A stretch of 64,000 nt of DNA from the NCBI GenBank assembly GCA_027451525.1, contig DAIDJF010000005.1, positions 1 through 64,000 of the forward strand. The letters run 5' to 3'. The notes under the pieces are model-generated. The model had not been told where the DNA came from. It made no database searches and saw only the letters and a list, made by a program, of their open reading frames with translations. The number at the start of each line of letters is the position of its first letter. Position 1 is the first letter of the stretch. Positions 8,929-17,221 of the stretch are shown in pieces. Made by a program: the position numbers and the translations under genes. The stretch is from Ktedonobacterales bacterium. Lineage in GTDB: Bacteria; Chloroflexota; Ktedonobacteria; Ktedonobacterales; Ktedonobacteraceae.

Positions 8929-10128
8929 CTACAGGGTATGGAGTGCGAGATGGACAATCAACGGCCCAAACGTGTTGAGTAGCAGGCCGATGACCAGGAA
9001 GGATATAAACATCGTCTCTAGTTGAAGCGTCTCGCGCATGATCGCATGGAAGCCTGCGGGCGTATCGGTGCGCATGACGCCACTGAGAACGATGAAAAGT
9101 GAGGGCAATGTCCAGAAAGCCAGTAGCATGAAGTGCGGCGTGCCGTGTGGTAACGCGAGTATGGCTACCATTACATAGGCTCCGAGCACGAGAATACTGT
9201 ATAGCGTGCGACTTAGCTTTAGATTGAAGCGTGTGGCAAACGTGTATTTCAGGGCCTGCGCATCTCCCTCATTATCGCGCATGTTGTTGGCGTAGACGAC
9301 AGCGGCCGCGAGTAGACCGGGAATGCAGCCAAGCAGGAGCGCGCTCCAACTGGCGTGGCGGGTCTGAACCGCATAGGCACCCAGTGTTATTAGAGGGCCG
9401 AAGATCAAGAATACGGTAAGTTCGCCCAACATCAGCGAGGAGAGGGCACGGCGCGTGGCACTATAGAAGAACGCGCCAAGTAAGCCTGCCAGTCCGAGCA
9501 AGAGCAGTAGCGGTGTGCTAATGATAGCGAGAAAAAAGCCTCCTAATGTTGCCAGTGCGAGGAGCGTAAGCCCGCTATTTAGCAGCGTCACAGGGCGCAC
9601 AATCCCTTGCTGAATTAAGCCGCCAACGCCAAATGTATTGGTTTTATCGATGCCGCGTAGATAGTCATAGTAATCATTGATAAGGTTTGCGCCACATTGC
9701 AACAATATAACGAGAACTAGTGTGGCGAAGAAGTGTGTAAGATGGAATTGGCCCAAGAGATGACGCGCGCTGATTGTCTGTGTCCATGCCAGCACACTAC
9801 CGAGCAGCAGCGGCATGAGCGGGAAAACGAGATAGTGCAGGCGTAAACCGTCCCACCAGATATGCAGCCATTCGCTGATGCTGCGGTGATATTCCGCTGG
9901 CTGTACCACGAGTGGCACTGGGACACTAACCGCTTGCGTTGCCGTGACTGCACGGATCGCAATCTCTGGTTGGAGAGCGTTGATCGTCTCAAGGGATTCC
10001 AATGGAATGGTTGGAACCTCTTCAGCCTGTACGGTCTCCGCGGTGATAACTTGGGTAGAAGTCGTGAGGGCGACCTGCCCAGTCACGATTTCTTTGTCAT
10101 TCGATTCCTGACTTTGCATAGTGTACAA
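8929..10128 (-). CDS. menA: UbiA-family prenyltransferase, probably MenA (menaquinone synthesis)
   Basis: Integral membrane protein of 399 residues. The first prenyl-diphosphate site NLINDYYDYLRGIDK and the second site NNMRDNEGDAQALK are in the positions and form typical of 1,4-dihydroxy-2-naphthoate polyprenyltransferase, which attaches the isoprenoid tail in menaquinone synthesis. Eight or nine hydrophobic segments span about 95-399. The first 75 residues are a soluble, Thr/Val/Glu-rich extension not typical of MenA. The frame opens at a TTG (10128) with a G-rich site just upstream; ATG 10119 is an alternative three codons later. No other men genes are nearby, so another UbiA-family substrate cannot be excluded. 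Confidence 0.85.
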   Translation of the reverse strand: MYTMQSQESNDKEIVTGQVALTTSTQVITAETVQAEEVPTIPLESLETINALQPEIAIRAVTATQAVSVPVPLVVQPAEYHRSISEWLHIWWDGLRLHYLVFPLMPLLLGSVLAWTQTISARHLLGQFHLTHFFATLVLVILLQCGANLINDYYDYLRGIDKTNTFGVGGLIQQGIVRPVTLLNSGLTLLALATLGGFFLAIISTPLLLLLGLAGLLGAFFYSATRRALSSLMLGELTVFLIFGPLITLGAYAVQTRHASWSALLLGCIPGLLAAAVVYANNMRDNEGDAQALKYTFATRFNLKLSRTLYSILVLGAYVMVAILALPHGTPHFMLLAFWTLPSLFIVLSGVMRTDTPAGFHAIMRETLQLETMFISFLVIGLLLNTFGPLIVHLALHTL

Positions 10129-10302
10129 TACGCCCCCCTCTTGGCGTGGTAGATGCTTGCATTATGCGTTTATATTGTACGGGTTTCCCTTTTTAATCTT
10201 CATCTTACGTAACGCAATGCATGACAAAAAGGTTCCCTTGCTCCCATACACGAATAGCCACCATATATAGTATACAAAATAAAAAAACATGCAATGGGTG
10301 AC

Positions 10303-10947
10303 TTAGTTTATTGGCTGTTGAAGTGCCTGCTGAAGTGCCTCTAGTGAACGCTGCAGTCTGGCATGCCCAAATGCAGTCGTCAGATCACCGCGTGTCTTTT
10401 CAAGGATCCCGCGTGTGCTATCGGTTGTGCGTCGAAGGCCTGCTGTGATGGCATCGGGGAAATCGAGCGTTACGAGCAGGGCATAGATATCATCCATGAC
10501 TTCAAGCAACTGTTCACACTGATCGACATGGCCTTGCCGAAGTTGGTCGAGAATATAGCGGCGCAATTCACCGACTGCCTCCGCGAGACCATTGAGATAA
10601 GCGGGCCAACCGAGATGGAGTGCATCGGCGAGCGGCAGTTCGCGGCCTTGCACGAGGGCGGCAAACGTGGTGGCCTCGGCAAATTCCTTTTGGGCATCTT
10701 GTACAAAGCCTGCGTAGTAAATGTCAAGATGGTCTTGCAGGTCTTGATGCATCTCGTTCAATAAAACCTCTGCCTGTGCCAGCAATGTCTGCGCCTGCGC
10801 AAATTCTTGTCGATGGGTCGCGCGAATGCTGTTGGCGCAATAGCGGATTGCCGTGCGCGATTTGGGTAAGGCGCGTTCGCGAGCATTATGTTTAAGCGTG
10901 AAATGGGCGAGTGCTTGTTTGCCAATGGTATCAAGATTGTTTGTCAT
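10303..10947 (-). CDS. Translin-family protein
   Basis: All-helical protein of 214 residues matching the translin/TRAX family in length and helix pattern, including QGRELPLADALHLGW, LNGLAEAVGELRRYIL, and the C-terminal LEVMDDIYALLVTLDFPDA helix. In eukaryotes translin and TRAX form an octameric RNA-binding nuclease (C3PO). The acidic ExxxE pattern in the AEAVGELRR helix and the later Asp-rich helix resemble the TRAX catalytic region, but nuclease activity is inference. Translins are uncommon in bacteria. The gene is flanked by menA and lctP genes on the same strand with gaps of 174 and 97 bases, giving no functional hint. Confidence 0.75.
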   Translation of the reverse strand: MTNNLDTIGKQALAHFTLKHNARERALPKSRTAIRYCANSIRATHRQEFAQAQTLLAQAEVLLNEMHQDLQDHLDIYYAGFVQDAQKEFAEATTFAALVQGRELPLADALHLGWPAYLNGLAEAVGELRRYILDQLRQGHVDQCEQLLEVMDDIYALLVTLDFPDAITAGLRRTTDSTRGILEKTRGDLTTAFGHARLQRSLEALQQALQQPIN

Positions 10948-11044
10948 CGCGTGTCTAATCCTTTCTTGTGTCAGCCTAGTGTATCATACATCTTGACCAT
11001 TGTGCAGGTGTGACAAACGACGCGCCCAAGAGTCCATGTCCCTT

Positions 11045-12526
11045 TCAGGCAAGCAGAATGAGCAGGAGCATCACCAGGAAAATAGCTGCTAGCACGGGAA
11101 GTCCTACGCGGCGCACAATCTGCCCTTCTTTTCCGCCCAATCCTACCGCTGTTGAGGCCAGCACGAGACGCGCTGGTGAGGCCATCGTGGCGATAGAGCC
11201 TGCCGCATTCTGTGCCGCCATAATCCAGATCGTGGGTAAATGGGCTTTATTGCTGGTTGTGACCTGCAATTGCGCGAACATCGCGTTACTGCCCGCGTTA
11301 GACCCTGTTAGCCACCCACCAAGCGCACCTAGCCAGGGAGCAAGCGCGCTATACCCGTTCCCCAACGTTGCCGCAGCTGTTCCCAATACCTCGATCATAC
11401 CACTTGCGCGCATGATCTGTGAGGCGGCAAGAAAACTGGCAATCGCAATGGCCCCCGGTGTAAACTGGCGCAGCGTGCGCTGTACCGCTGTCCAGAAACC
11501 GGCCAGACCGATGTGCGTGATATAAGCCGTTGCGATAGTGGCGAGCAGGATAAAGAAACCTGGACTATAGAAGAGGGGGAAATCGAGCGCGAGGATGGGA
11601 ATATGCACGACTCCTACATGTTGCAGCCAGAACTGTAGTGGCGCGATAAAACGTGAGAGTAGCAATAGCAGCGTTAAAATCAGATAGGGGACAAGCGCGA
11701 GCAGCAAGGTACGTGGTGCGAGATCATCGTGTTCCGCATCCGCATGAGACCGCGCGTTTTCGTGCATGCGTCCCCATAGCAATAACAGTATGATGACTGG
11801 AATACTGGCAAATGGGCCCGCGAGTTCGACACTGGCGAACATGCTAGAAAGCCATTCGCCCCCCGCGAGGAGCAGGGCGGCGATACAGGCAGGCAGCCAG
11901 AGGCGGCGCAATGCGTGGCGTCCGCCGCCAATGACCAGCGTGAGCAGGCCAAAAAGCATCGGGAGTGGTGAGCCGATGAGGGCTGTTTGCGCGCTGATGT
12001 GCGCAGCGGATAGGTGAGTTAAAGAGGCACCAAGAATCGTCCCGATGGCGAGTGCGCCCCAGGGAACGGCAATCTGTCCGAAGAGTCCGAGCGTTGCTGC
12101 TTGCAACGTGTCGAGGCCGAGTGCGAGTAACATCGGGATAATCACGACCGTGCCGACGCCGAAACCACTTACCGATTCAACAAATGGGGCAACACCCAAT
12201 ACCAGCAAAAGTAGTTGCACCTCGCGGTCGGGGCAGAGTAGCTCAATGCCACGCGAAAGGATGCCAATGCCGCCACTCACGCGCTGTACTTGATAGAGCA
12301 ATAAGGCTGGCAACAGGACATAGAGGACTGTCAGGGCGGTACCCGCACCAGTGCCGATGGCAATAGCCGTGTCTGGCGGCGCAAGGTGAAAGGGAGAAAC
12401 AACTATAACCAGCAGGACAGCCGTTAGCAACGTTGCAAGACCAGCCTGTATGCCACTGCGTTGCAATACCGCGAGCAGGATAAAGGCGACAAGTAGGGGG
12501 ATGATTGCAAGTACAATAGATAGCAA
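11045..12526 (-). CDS. lctP: L-lactate permease (LctP family)
   Basis: Polytopic membrane protein of 493 residues with about 12-14 hydrophobic segments. Family signatures include ESVSGFGVGTVVIIPMLLALG-type sequence near 115-135 and the TGSNAGSNAMFAQLQ motif near 415-430. It is predicted to import L-lactate (and perhaps glycolate) with protons. The start is TTG at 12526, with AGGAG seven bases upstream. It is somewhat shorter than the Escherichia coli protein. No lactate dehydrogenase genes adjoin it, so the physiological substrate is inferred from family only. Confidence 0.9.
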   Translation of the reverse strand: MLSIVLAIIPLLVAFILLAVLQRSGIQAGLATLLTAVLLVIVVSPFHLAPPDTAIAIGTGAGTALTVLYVLLPALLLYQVQRVSGGIGILSRGIELLCPDREVQLLLLVLGVAPFVESVSGFGVGTVVIIPMLLALGLDTLQAATLGLFGQIAVPWGALAIGTILGASLTHLSAAHISAQTALIGSPLPMLFGLLTLVIGGGRHALRRLWLPACIAALLLAGGEWLSSMFASVELAGPFASIPVIILLLLWGRMHENARSHADAEHDDLAPRTLLLALVPYLILTLLLLLSRFIAPLQFWLQHVGVVHIPILALDFPLFYSPGFFILLATIATAYITHIGLAGFWTAVQRTLRQFTPGAIAIASFLAASQIMRASGMIEVLGTAAATLGNGYSALAPWLGALGGWLTGSNAGSNAMFAQLQVTTSNKAHLPTIWIMAAQNAAGSIATMASPARLVLASTAVGLGGKEGQIVRRVGLPVLAAIFLVMLLLILLA

Positions 12527-12694
12527 TATGCCTCTCCTTTTGTTGAGTAGAGATACTCTTTATTATGGAAGAGCGGATGATATTCCGCAACTACCAATCA
12601 TGCCGCTCTCCGTCGCCAATAATCTCTATCATCTGCCAGAAGTCCCATCAGGGCGACAAACTACGCCTCTCTGTATTCATTGCATACGACAAGA

Positions 12695-12703
12695 TGTTAT
12701 AAT
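12695..12703 (+). promoter_or_regulatory. Extended -10 promoter for the receiver-plsX operon
   Basis: TGTTATAAT (TGn plus the exact TATAAT hexamer) lies 78 bases before the receiver start, in the 254-base divergent gap from lctP. No good -35 box is visible, which is normal for extended -10 promoters. Confidence 0.45.
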
Positions 12704-12780
12704 ACAAACATTGATGATATCAGTACAGCAGAGCATGATACTATGTAACTGTATTGAATGACGAGGGGAATGCAGGCTCT

Positions 12781-13170
12781 ATGGCGAAAAAAATACTGGT
12801 TATGGATGATGATCCCAATATTGCTGATCTGTTGACCGATGCACTGGCAGACGAAGGCTATGAGACCTACATGACGACGCAAAGTCTGCGCTTCTTTGAC
12901 GCGGTCCATGAACATCAGCCGGATCTCATCTTGCTCGATATTATGATGCCCTATCTGGATGGGCGTGACGAACTGAAGTTGATGGCGATGGGCGCGACAA
13001 AGCGTCCTATTCCTGTCATTATTGTCACAGCCTATTTAGAGGCTGGCAAAGAGGAACAAGAGTTCCGCGATTCGGGCGTCGTGCATATTGTCTATAAGCC
13101 GTTTGATCTTGATAAGCTCCTGCAGTTGGTGCGCGAAACGATCGGTGAACCCGAAGGGAGAGCGGTATGA
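12781..13170 (+). CDS. Stand-alone response-regulator receiver protein
   Basis: Single CheY-like domain of 129 residues: acidic cluster MDDDPN at the end of the first strand, phosphoacceptor Asp in LILLDIMMP, the Thr of VIIVTAY and the conserved Lys of YKPFD. There is no output domain. The start at 12781 (MAKKILVMDD) is chosen over ATG 12754 because it gives the normal receiver N-terminus and has AGG four bases upstream. Its stop codon overlaps the plsX start (ATGA), so the two are translationally coupled. The partner kinase is not nearby. Confidence 0.85.
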   Translation: MAKKILVMDDDPNIADLLTDALADEGYETYMTTQSLRFFDAVHEHQPDLILLDIMMPYLDGRDELKLMAMGATKRPIPVIIVTAYLEAGKEEQEFRDSGVVHIVYKPFDLDKLLQLVRETIGEPEGRAV

Positions 13171-14219
13171 GCGAAGGGGTACGTGTGGCCCTAGACGCAA
13201 TGGGTGGAGATAACGCCCCGGGTGAAATTGTGTTGGGAGCGATTCAGGCGGCGCGTGAGTATGGGATTGGTGTCTACCTTGTCGGACGCGAAGAGGCGAT
13301 TCGCGCGGAACTGGCAAAGCATGATACAACGGGCCTCGATTTGCCTATCGTCCATACCGATGAAGTAATTGAGATGGACGAGCATCCCGCTGATGCTGTG
13401 CGCCGTAAACGTCAGGCTTCAATGACGCTCGCATTGCAATTGGTACGCGATGGCAAAGCGTTGGGTGCGGTCTCTGCTGGCAATAGTGGGGCGATGATGG
13501 CGGCTGCTATTTTCACGCTCCGTCGCATCGCGGGTATCGAGCGACCCGCCTTAGGTGGCATCTTCCCCACGACAGGACAGCCAAGTCTGGTATTGGATAT
13601 TGGCGCGAACACCGACTGCAAGCCCGAATATTTGCAACAGTTTGCCCTGATGGGTTCCATCTACATGGAGCGTATTTTTGCGATTGCCTCTCCCCGCGTG
13701 GCTCTTCTTTCTAATGGTGAAGAGGATACAAAGGGGAACAAACAGGTGATTGAGGCCCATCAATTGCTACGGGAGAGTGCGGATACGCTTGGCATCAATT
13801 TTATCGGCAATGTAGAGGGACGTGATATTCCCGCAGGCAAGGTGGATGTCGTCGTCTGCGATGGTTTCGTTGGCAATGTCGTCCTCAAACTGAGTGAAGG
13901 TTTAGCAGAAAGCCTGATTGGTCTGATTCGTGAGCAGATGACGAGTTCGCTCATTCGCAAACTGGCAGCAGCTGTGCTACGCCCCGGTCTACGTACTGTC
14001 TTCAGCAAATTGGATTATGCCGAATATGGTGGTGTGCCCTTGCTCGGTGTCAATGGGGCCGCGATTGTGTCACACGGGCGTTCTAATGCTAAAGCGATCA
14101 AAAATGCTCTGCGCGTGGCGCGCCAGACGGCAGAAACGAACGTGACAGGCGCAATTAGTGAGGGTATGCAGAAACTGCAACGGTCAACGTCCACGAAAGA
14201 GGTTGTGCCAGAACTCTAA
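13167..14219 (+). CDS. plsX: Phosphate acyltransferase PlsX
   Basis: The product has 350 residues, close to the usual PlsX length. Signatures: VALDAMGGDNAP at the N-terminus, SAGNSGAMMAAA near 105-115, PSLVLDIGANTDCKPE near 140, GNVEGRDIP and DVVVCDGFVGNVVLK near 215-240. PlsX makes acyl-phosphate from acyl-ACP for PlsY in phospholipid synthesis, as a peripheral membrane enzyme. The usual neighbours (rpmF, fabH, fabD) are absent; instead the gene overlaps a receiver gene by four bases, suggesting a link between a signalling input and membrane lipid synthesis. Confidence 0.95.
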   Translation: MSEGVRVALDAMGGDNAPGEIVLGAIQAAREYGIGVYLVGREEAIRAELAKHDTTGLDLPIVHTDEVIEMDEHPADAVRRKRQASMTLALQLVRDGKALGAVSAGNSGAMMAAAIFTLRRIAGIERPALGGIFPTTGQPSLVLDIGANTDCKPEYLQQFALMGSIYMERIFAIASPRVALLSNGEEDTKGNKQVIEAHQLLRESADTLGINFIGNVEGRDIPAGKVDVVVCDGFVGNVVLKLSEGLAESLIGLIREQMTSSLIRKLAAAVLRPGLRTVFSKLDYAEYGGVPLLGVNGAAIVSHGRSNAKAIKNALRVARQTAETNVTGAISEGMQKLQRSTSTKEVVPEL

Positions 14220-14232
14220 GCCACCGTGGGGA

Positions 14233-14273
14233 AGAGACACAGGAAATGGACACGTACCTTTTCCCATGTCTCT
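14233..14273. terminator. Possible terminator between plsX and the KGG gene
   Basis: AGAGACA (14233-14239) pairs with TGTCTCT (14267-14273), and the inner part (GGAAA with TTTCC) can extend the stem across a mismatch. It lies between two convergent genes. There is no strong T-run. Confidence 0.35.
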
Positions 14274-14305
14274 GAGTGCGAAATGCAGCTAGATGGTGAT
14301 GAAGA

Positions 14306-14659
14306 TTATGCTTCTTCTTCCGTCTCCTTCTTTTTGCGTTTCGCGGCCCCTCCTATTTTACCAATACGACTGTAAAAATCAGGATCTTGTCGTTTCTTGG
14401 TCGTATTACCGCCCTTTTTGCCCATTTCAGCGAAGTGGTCCGGGCCATATTTCTCAACATTGGCACGGCCCCCCTTCTGGGCAATCGAACGGTAATAATC
14501 ACTTCCACGCTTCTCCTTGAGGACAGTTCCCCCTTTTTTTCCAATGCGTCGGTAATAGTCTTCACCGTACTTATCGCGAACCTTGCTTCCCCCTTTACGG
14601 CCCGCTTCCGATGTTGACATAGGAGTGGGTTTGGGCGCATCTTCCCCTTCAGGTTCCAT
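14306..14659 (-). CDS. KGG-motif stress-induced protein (GsiB/Con-10-like)
   Basis: Hydrophilic, glycine- and lysine-rich protein of 117 residues made of about four imperfect 20-residue repeats, each with a KGG (or IGG) turn and a DYYRRI/DFYSRI-like helix: GRKGGSKVRDKYGEDYY, GKKGGTVLKEKRGSDYY, QKGGRANVEKYGPDHF, GKKGGNTTKKRQDPDFY. This is the pattern of the KGG (stress-induced, Con-10/GsiB) family seen in general stress and desiccation responses. AAGGGG lies six bases before the ATG. The product is probably cytosolic and largely disordered; function is inferred from family only. Confidence 0.85.
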   Translation of the reverse strand: MEPEGEDAPKPTPMSTSEAGRKGGSKVRDKYGEDYYRRIGKKGGTVLKEKRGSDYYRSIAQKGGRANVEKYGPDHFAEMGKKGGNTTKKRQDPDFYSRIGKIGGAAKRKKKETEEEA

Positions 14660-15031
14660 ACCTGACCCCTTTCCCCGGTGTCACACCACTCTTTGGCTGA
14701 TCCCCCAGGCTAAAATATACAGGACCTGTCGCTCGCAAATATTCTACACAATTTCCCCCTCAAAGCCATGTTTTATTCCCTCTGTGCTGCATGGCTCTGG
14801 TGTCGTCTATTTCCGCTTACAAGTAGCCTGTGACTGTCAGTATACTCGCTAGCTCATCTTCTGTCAATAAACCGAGCATGGCTGTAAATCTTTTTGCACT
14901 TTATAAAGCAAAATAGAGCAAAACGAATCTACCTGTTATTTAGCCTTGTGTAATCTATAGCAGTGGACAGGCATATAATAGCTAGTTACGCAGAAATGGT
15001 CACACTGCCCTGCTTCTCCCACTTGCCATCT
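14660..15031. other. Intergenic region upstream of the KGG gene
   Basis: No gene is supported in these 372 bases. An inverted repeat (AGCCATG at 14764-14770 and CATGGCT at 14790-14796) lies about 105 bases upstream of the KGG start and could be an operator. I see no sigma70-like promoter that matches well, which would fit an alternative sigma factor, but that is speculation. Confidence 0.4.
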
Positions 15032-15316
15032 CTACTGTTCGTATTCAACGAACTTGCCATTTTCGATAATGTACAAGCCTGGCAAGGTGACGGTGGGAAT
15101 GCCATCCCCGATCTTTATCTTCAGACGATAAATAGCCAGATCATCCTCATCCTTACCTGTATAACCAATGCGACACGCTTTTCCACAGAGTTTTTGTGGC
15201 GCATATGCTGTCGCTACAGAGATGCGCCCCCAGGAATGTTTCAACGTTGCGCGCATAATTGCAATCGCTGGAACATAGGTACGTTGTGGTTGCATAGGCA
15301 GTTCATGATTTATCAT
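15032..15316 (-). CDS. Small protein of unknown function
   Basis: The product has 94 residues, mixed alpha/beta in appearance, with three Cys-containing and basic stretches (APQKLCGKACRIGYTG) and a C-terminal strand-turn pattern (VTLPGLYIIENGKFVEYE). The start ATG at 15316 (MINHELPMQ) is chosen because GGGAGA lies seven bases upstream; longer in-frame starts lack a binding site. It stands alone, with 200 bases before the next upstream gene and 370 bases after. The family is not recognised. Confidence 0.5.
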   Translation of the reverse strand: MINHELPMQPQRTYVPAIAIMRATLKHSWGRISVATAYAPQKLCGKACRIGYTGKDEDDLAIYRLKIKIGDGIPTVTLPGLYIIENGKFVEYEQ

Positions 15317-15520
15317 TGTTGTCTCTCCCTCATGGATCTCTACCATGACAAGATGCCAAAGAGATACCAATTTTACATCACCCACCTTACCCACGAGTAT
15401 CAAAGTGAAAAAGAGACACGTTTTTGCTCTAAAAAAGTACTATGTGATAAAAAGTGGAACGAACTATTCCTCTTGCACCTGGGTTGTTTATCTAGCAGAG
15501 GAATAAAATGTCAATGCATG

Positions 15521-16633
15521 TCAAAACGTATCTTGGTGCGCGTTGTGCACAGATGGCAGGGCGTGTAACAAAAACCGTTGCCAGTTGCCGCCCATAATTT
15601 GCGCGATATCATCTGCCGTGTAACCCGCGTTATGCAGGGCGTCAGCCAGTTTTGGCAGGTCTGCTGCTGTCTCTAGCTCGATTGGCGTTTCGTCGCGTCC
15701 AAACCCACCATCGATATCGCTGCCCAATCCGACATGGCGCGCATTGCCAGTCAATTGGCAGATATGATCTATGTGGCGTACCATGTGCGTCAGTGAGATC
15801 GGAAAGCTATTCGTGCGACTCCATGTTCCATCTAGAAATTTGTTGAAAAGGGCAATACCAATCACGCTATCGCGTTCTACAAGGGCACGGATCATTTCAT
15901 CGCTTAGTTGTCGTGCGCCGGGAACCAGGGCACGGCAATTGCTATGGCTGGCGATGGTGGGACCATGAAAGTGTTGTAATGCTTGCCAGAAACTCTCTTC
16001 CGCCAGATGTGAGGTGTCCAGGATCAGCCCTACGCGCTCCATTGCATGCAATAACGCACGACCTTCGGGGGTGAGGGGACCTGGGGCGAAGGTTCCACCA
16101 CTATAGCGCGTGCCATTCCAGGCTAGCCCAACGATGCGTAGGCCATCTGCGAACCACTGCGCAGCCTCGTCGGGCGTGCGGATCGGGTCGGCTCCCTCCA
16201 TCAAGGGTACAATGCCCAACGGACGCTGTGGGTCAGTCGCATCAGTCTGTGCCCATGCTGCAAGGACGCGTTGCATATCTTCGCGTGTACCAAGTAGCGA
16301 GATACCCGTCTCTTGCGCGAGTGTCTTATAATAGGCCAGTTGCTCCTGACCCACGCGATACGCCTCCTGTGCATCGCGATACGCCTGTGTGTAGTGCTTG
16401 TTCTGCATGGTACCATCGCCGTGTGGAAAGGCGAAAATCACGCCGCAAACAATTGCGACGCCCGCCTGCCGCAGTTCAGGCAAACCCGACATAGCGATAT
16501 CGCGCTCATCCTCACAGCAATTCGCCCCTTCACGGGCCTCACGCGCGCGTATCGTGTGGACTGAGTGGCGAATATCGCGTCCCCATTCCAGCGCGTTGTA
16601 TGCAATGTCCTCATGTGCGTCAATAATCAGCAT
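15521..16633 (-). CDS. Membrane dipeptidase-like zinc peptidase (family M19)
   Basis: TIM-barrel metallopeptidase of 370 residues. Zinc-binding features of the M19 renal dipeptidase family are visible: HxD-type start IIDAHEDIAYNAL, LDTSHLAEESFW, the ASHSNCRAL motif with the metal-binding His, and GLGSDIDGGF near the end. It should hydrolyse dipeptides, possibly including D-amino-acid dipeptides from cell-wall turnover. No signal peptide is seen, so it is probably cytoplasmic. AAGGG lies seven bases before the ATG. The 200 bases downstream of its stop hold no other feature I can name. Confidence 0.9.
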   Translation of the reverse strand: MLIIDAHEDIAYNALEWGRDIRHSVHTIRAREAREGANCCEDERDIAMSGLPELRQAGVAIVCGVIFAFPHGDGTMQNKHYTQAYRDAQEAYRVGQEQLAYYKTLAQETGISLLGTREDMQRVLAAWAQTDATDPQRPLGIVPLMEGADPIRTPDEAAQWFADGLRIVGLAWNGTRYSGGTFAPGPLTPEGRALLHAMERVGLILDTSHLAEESFWQALQHFHGPTIASHSNCRALVPGARQLSDEMIRALVERDSVIGIALFNKFLDGTWSRTNSFPISLTHMVRHIDHICQLTGNARHVGLGSDIDGGFGRDETPIELETAADLPKLADALHNAGYTADDIAQIMGGNWQRFLLHALPSVHNAHQDTF

Positions 16634-16796
16634 GTTTTTTCCCTTTCGCCAGCTATGTCACCGCGTAAAAACTGTCTCTTCTTATGCTACAATGTGGATA
16701 TGAGCGATGCAACAGAAGGTGAAAAATGCGCGTGGGAACATGATTGGTTCCAAGCGGGCGTAACTGTCATGGGTTATTTGAGAGAGAGCAATGTGT

Positions 16797-17153
16797 ATGC
16801 CAGATCGTCTTGTCTATTCGACCGATAATGGGCGCGTGAATACCTGTCCTGTATGTGGCCTTCCCTATAAACAGTGTCGCTGTGGACAACCAGAGACACC
16901 CACAAAGAAGAGTGATGGTATTGTGCGTGTGATGCGTGACCGTAAGCAGCGGGGCGGCAAAACCGTGACGCTGATAACAGGTGTCCCAGGAGATACAGAG
17001 GCACTGACCGCCCTGGCCCAGCAACTCAAAAAGTTGTGTGGCTCAGGTGGAACCGTGAAAGATGGCAACATTGAAATTCAGGGTGACCATTGCGACAAGG
17101 TGCAGGCCAAACTGAGCGCGATGGGGTATAAAGTGAAACGTGCTGGCGGCTAG
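16797..17153 (+). CDS. yciH: SUI1/eIF1-family translation factor (YciH-like) with Cys cluster
   Basis: The product has 118 residues. Residues about 40-118 are a SUI1 domain with the expected KQRGGKTVTLITGV, LKKLCGSGGTVKDGNIEIQGDH and C-terminal GYKVKRAGG. Bacterial YciH binds the 30S subunit and influences start-codon fidelity and stress translation. The N-terminus begins MPDRLVYSTDNGR, as in family members, then has four cysteines in C17-x2-C20 and C27-x-C29 that could bind zinc. ATG 16797 is preferred over 16791 because the GA-rich site is then about eight bases away. The gene is convergent with the thioesterase gene. Confidence 0.88.
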   Translation: MPDRLVYSTDNGRVNTCPVCGLPYKQCRCGQPETPTKKSDGIVRVMRDRKQRGGKTVTLITGVPGDTEALTALAQQLKKLCGSGGTVKDGNIEIQGDHCDKVQAKLSAMGYKVKRAGG

Positions 17154-17179
17154 CCTCCTGAAAACTGGCGCAACGAGGC

Positions 17180-17210
17180 GCAAGGGGTGAGCGTGCATGC
17201 TCACCCTTGC
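17180..17210. terminator. Terminator between yciH and the thioesterase gene
   Basis: GCAAGGGGTGAGC pairs with GCTCACCCTTGC across a six-base loop (GTGCAT) with one bulged G. It lies between convergent genes and can serve both. There is no strong T-run. Confidence 0.55.
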
Positions 17211-17221
17211 ATCTTGATAGC

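Noticed and set aside
14963..15568. 201-codon plus-strand frame
   Set aside because: It overlaps the small minus-strand gene at 15032-15316, which has a better start and binding site. The product is Cys/His/Leu-rich without a pattern.
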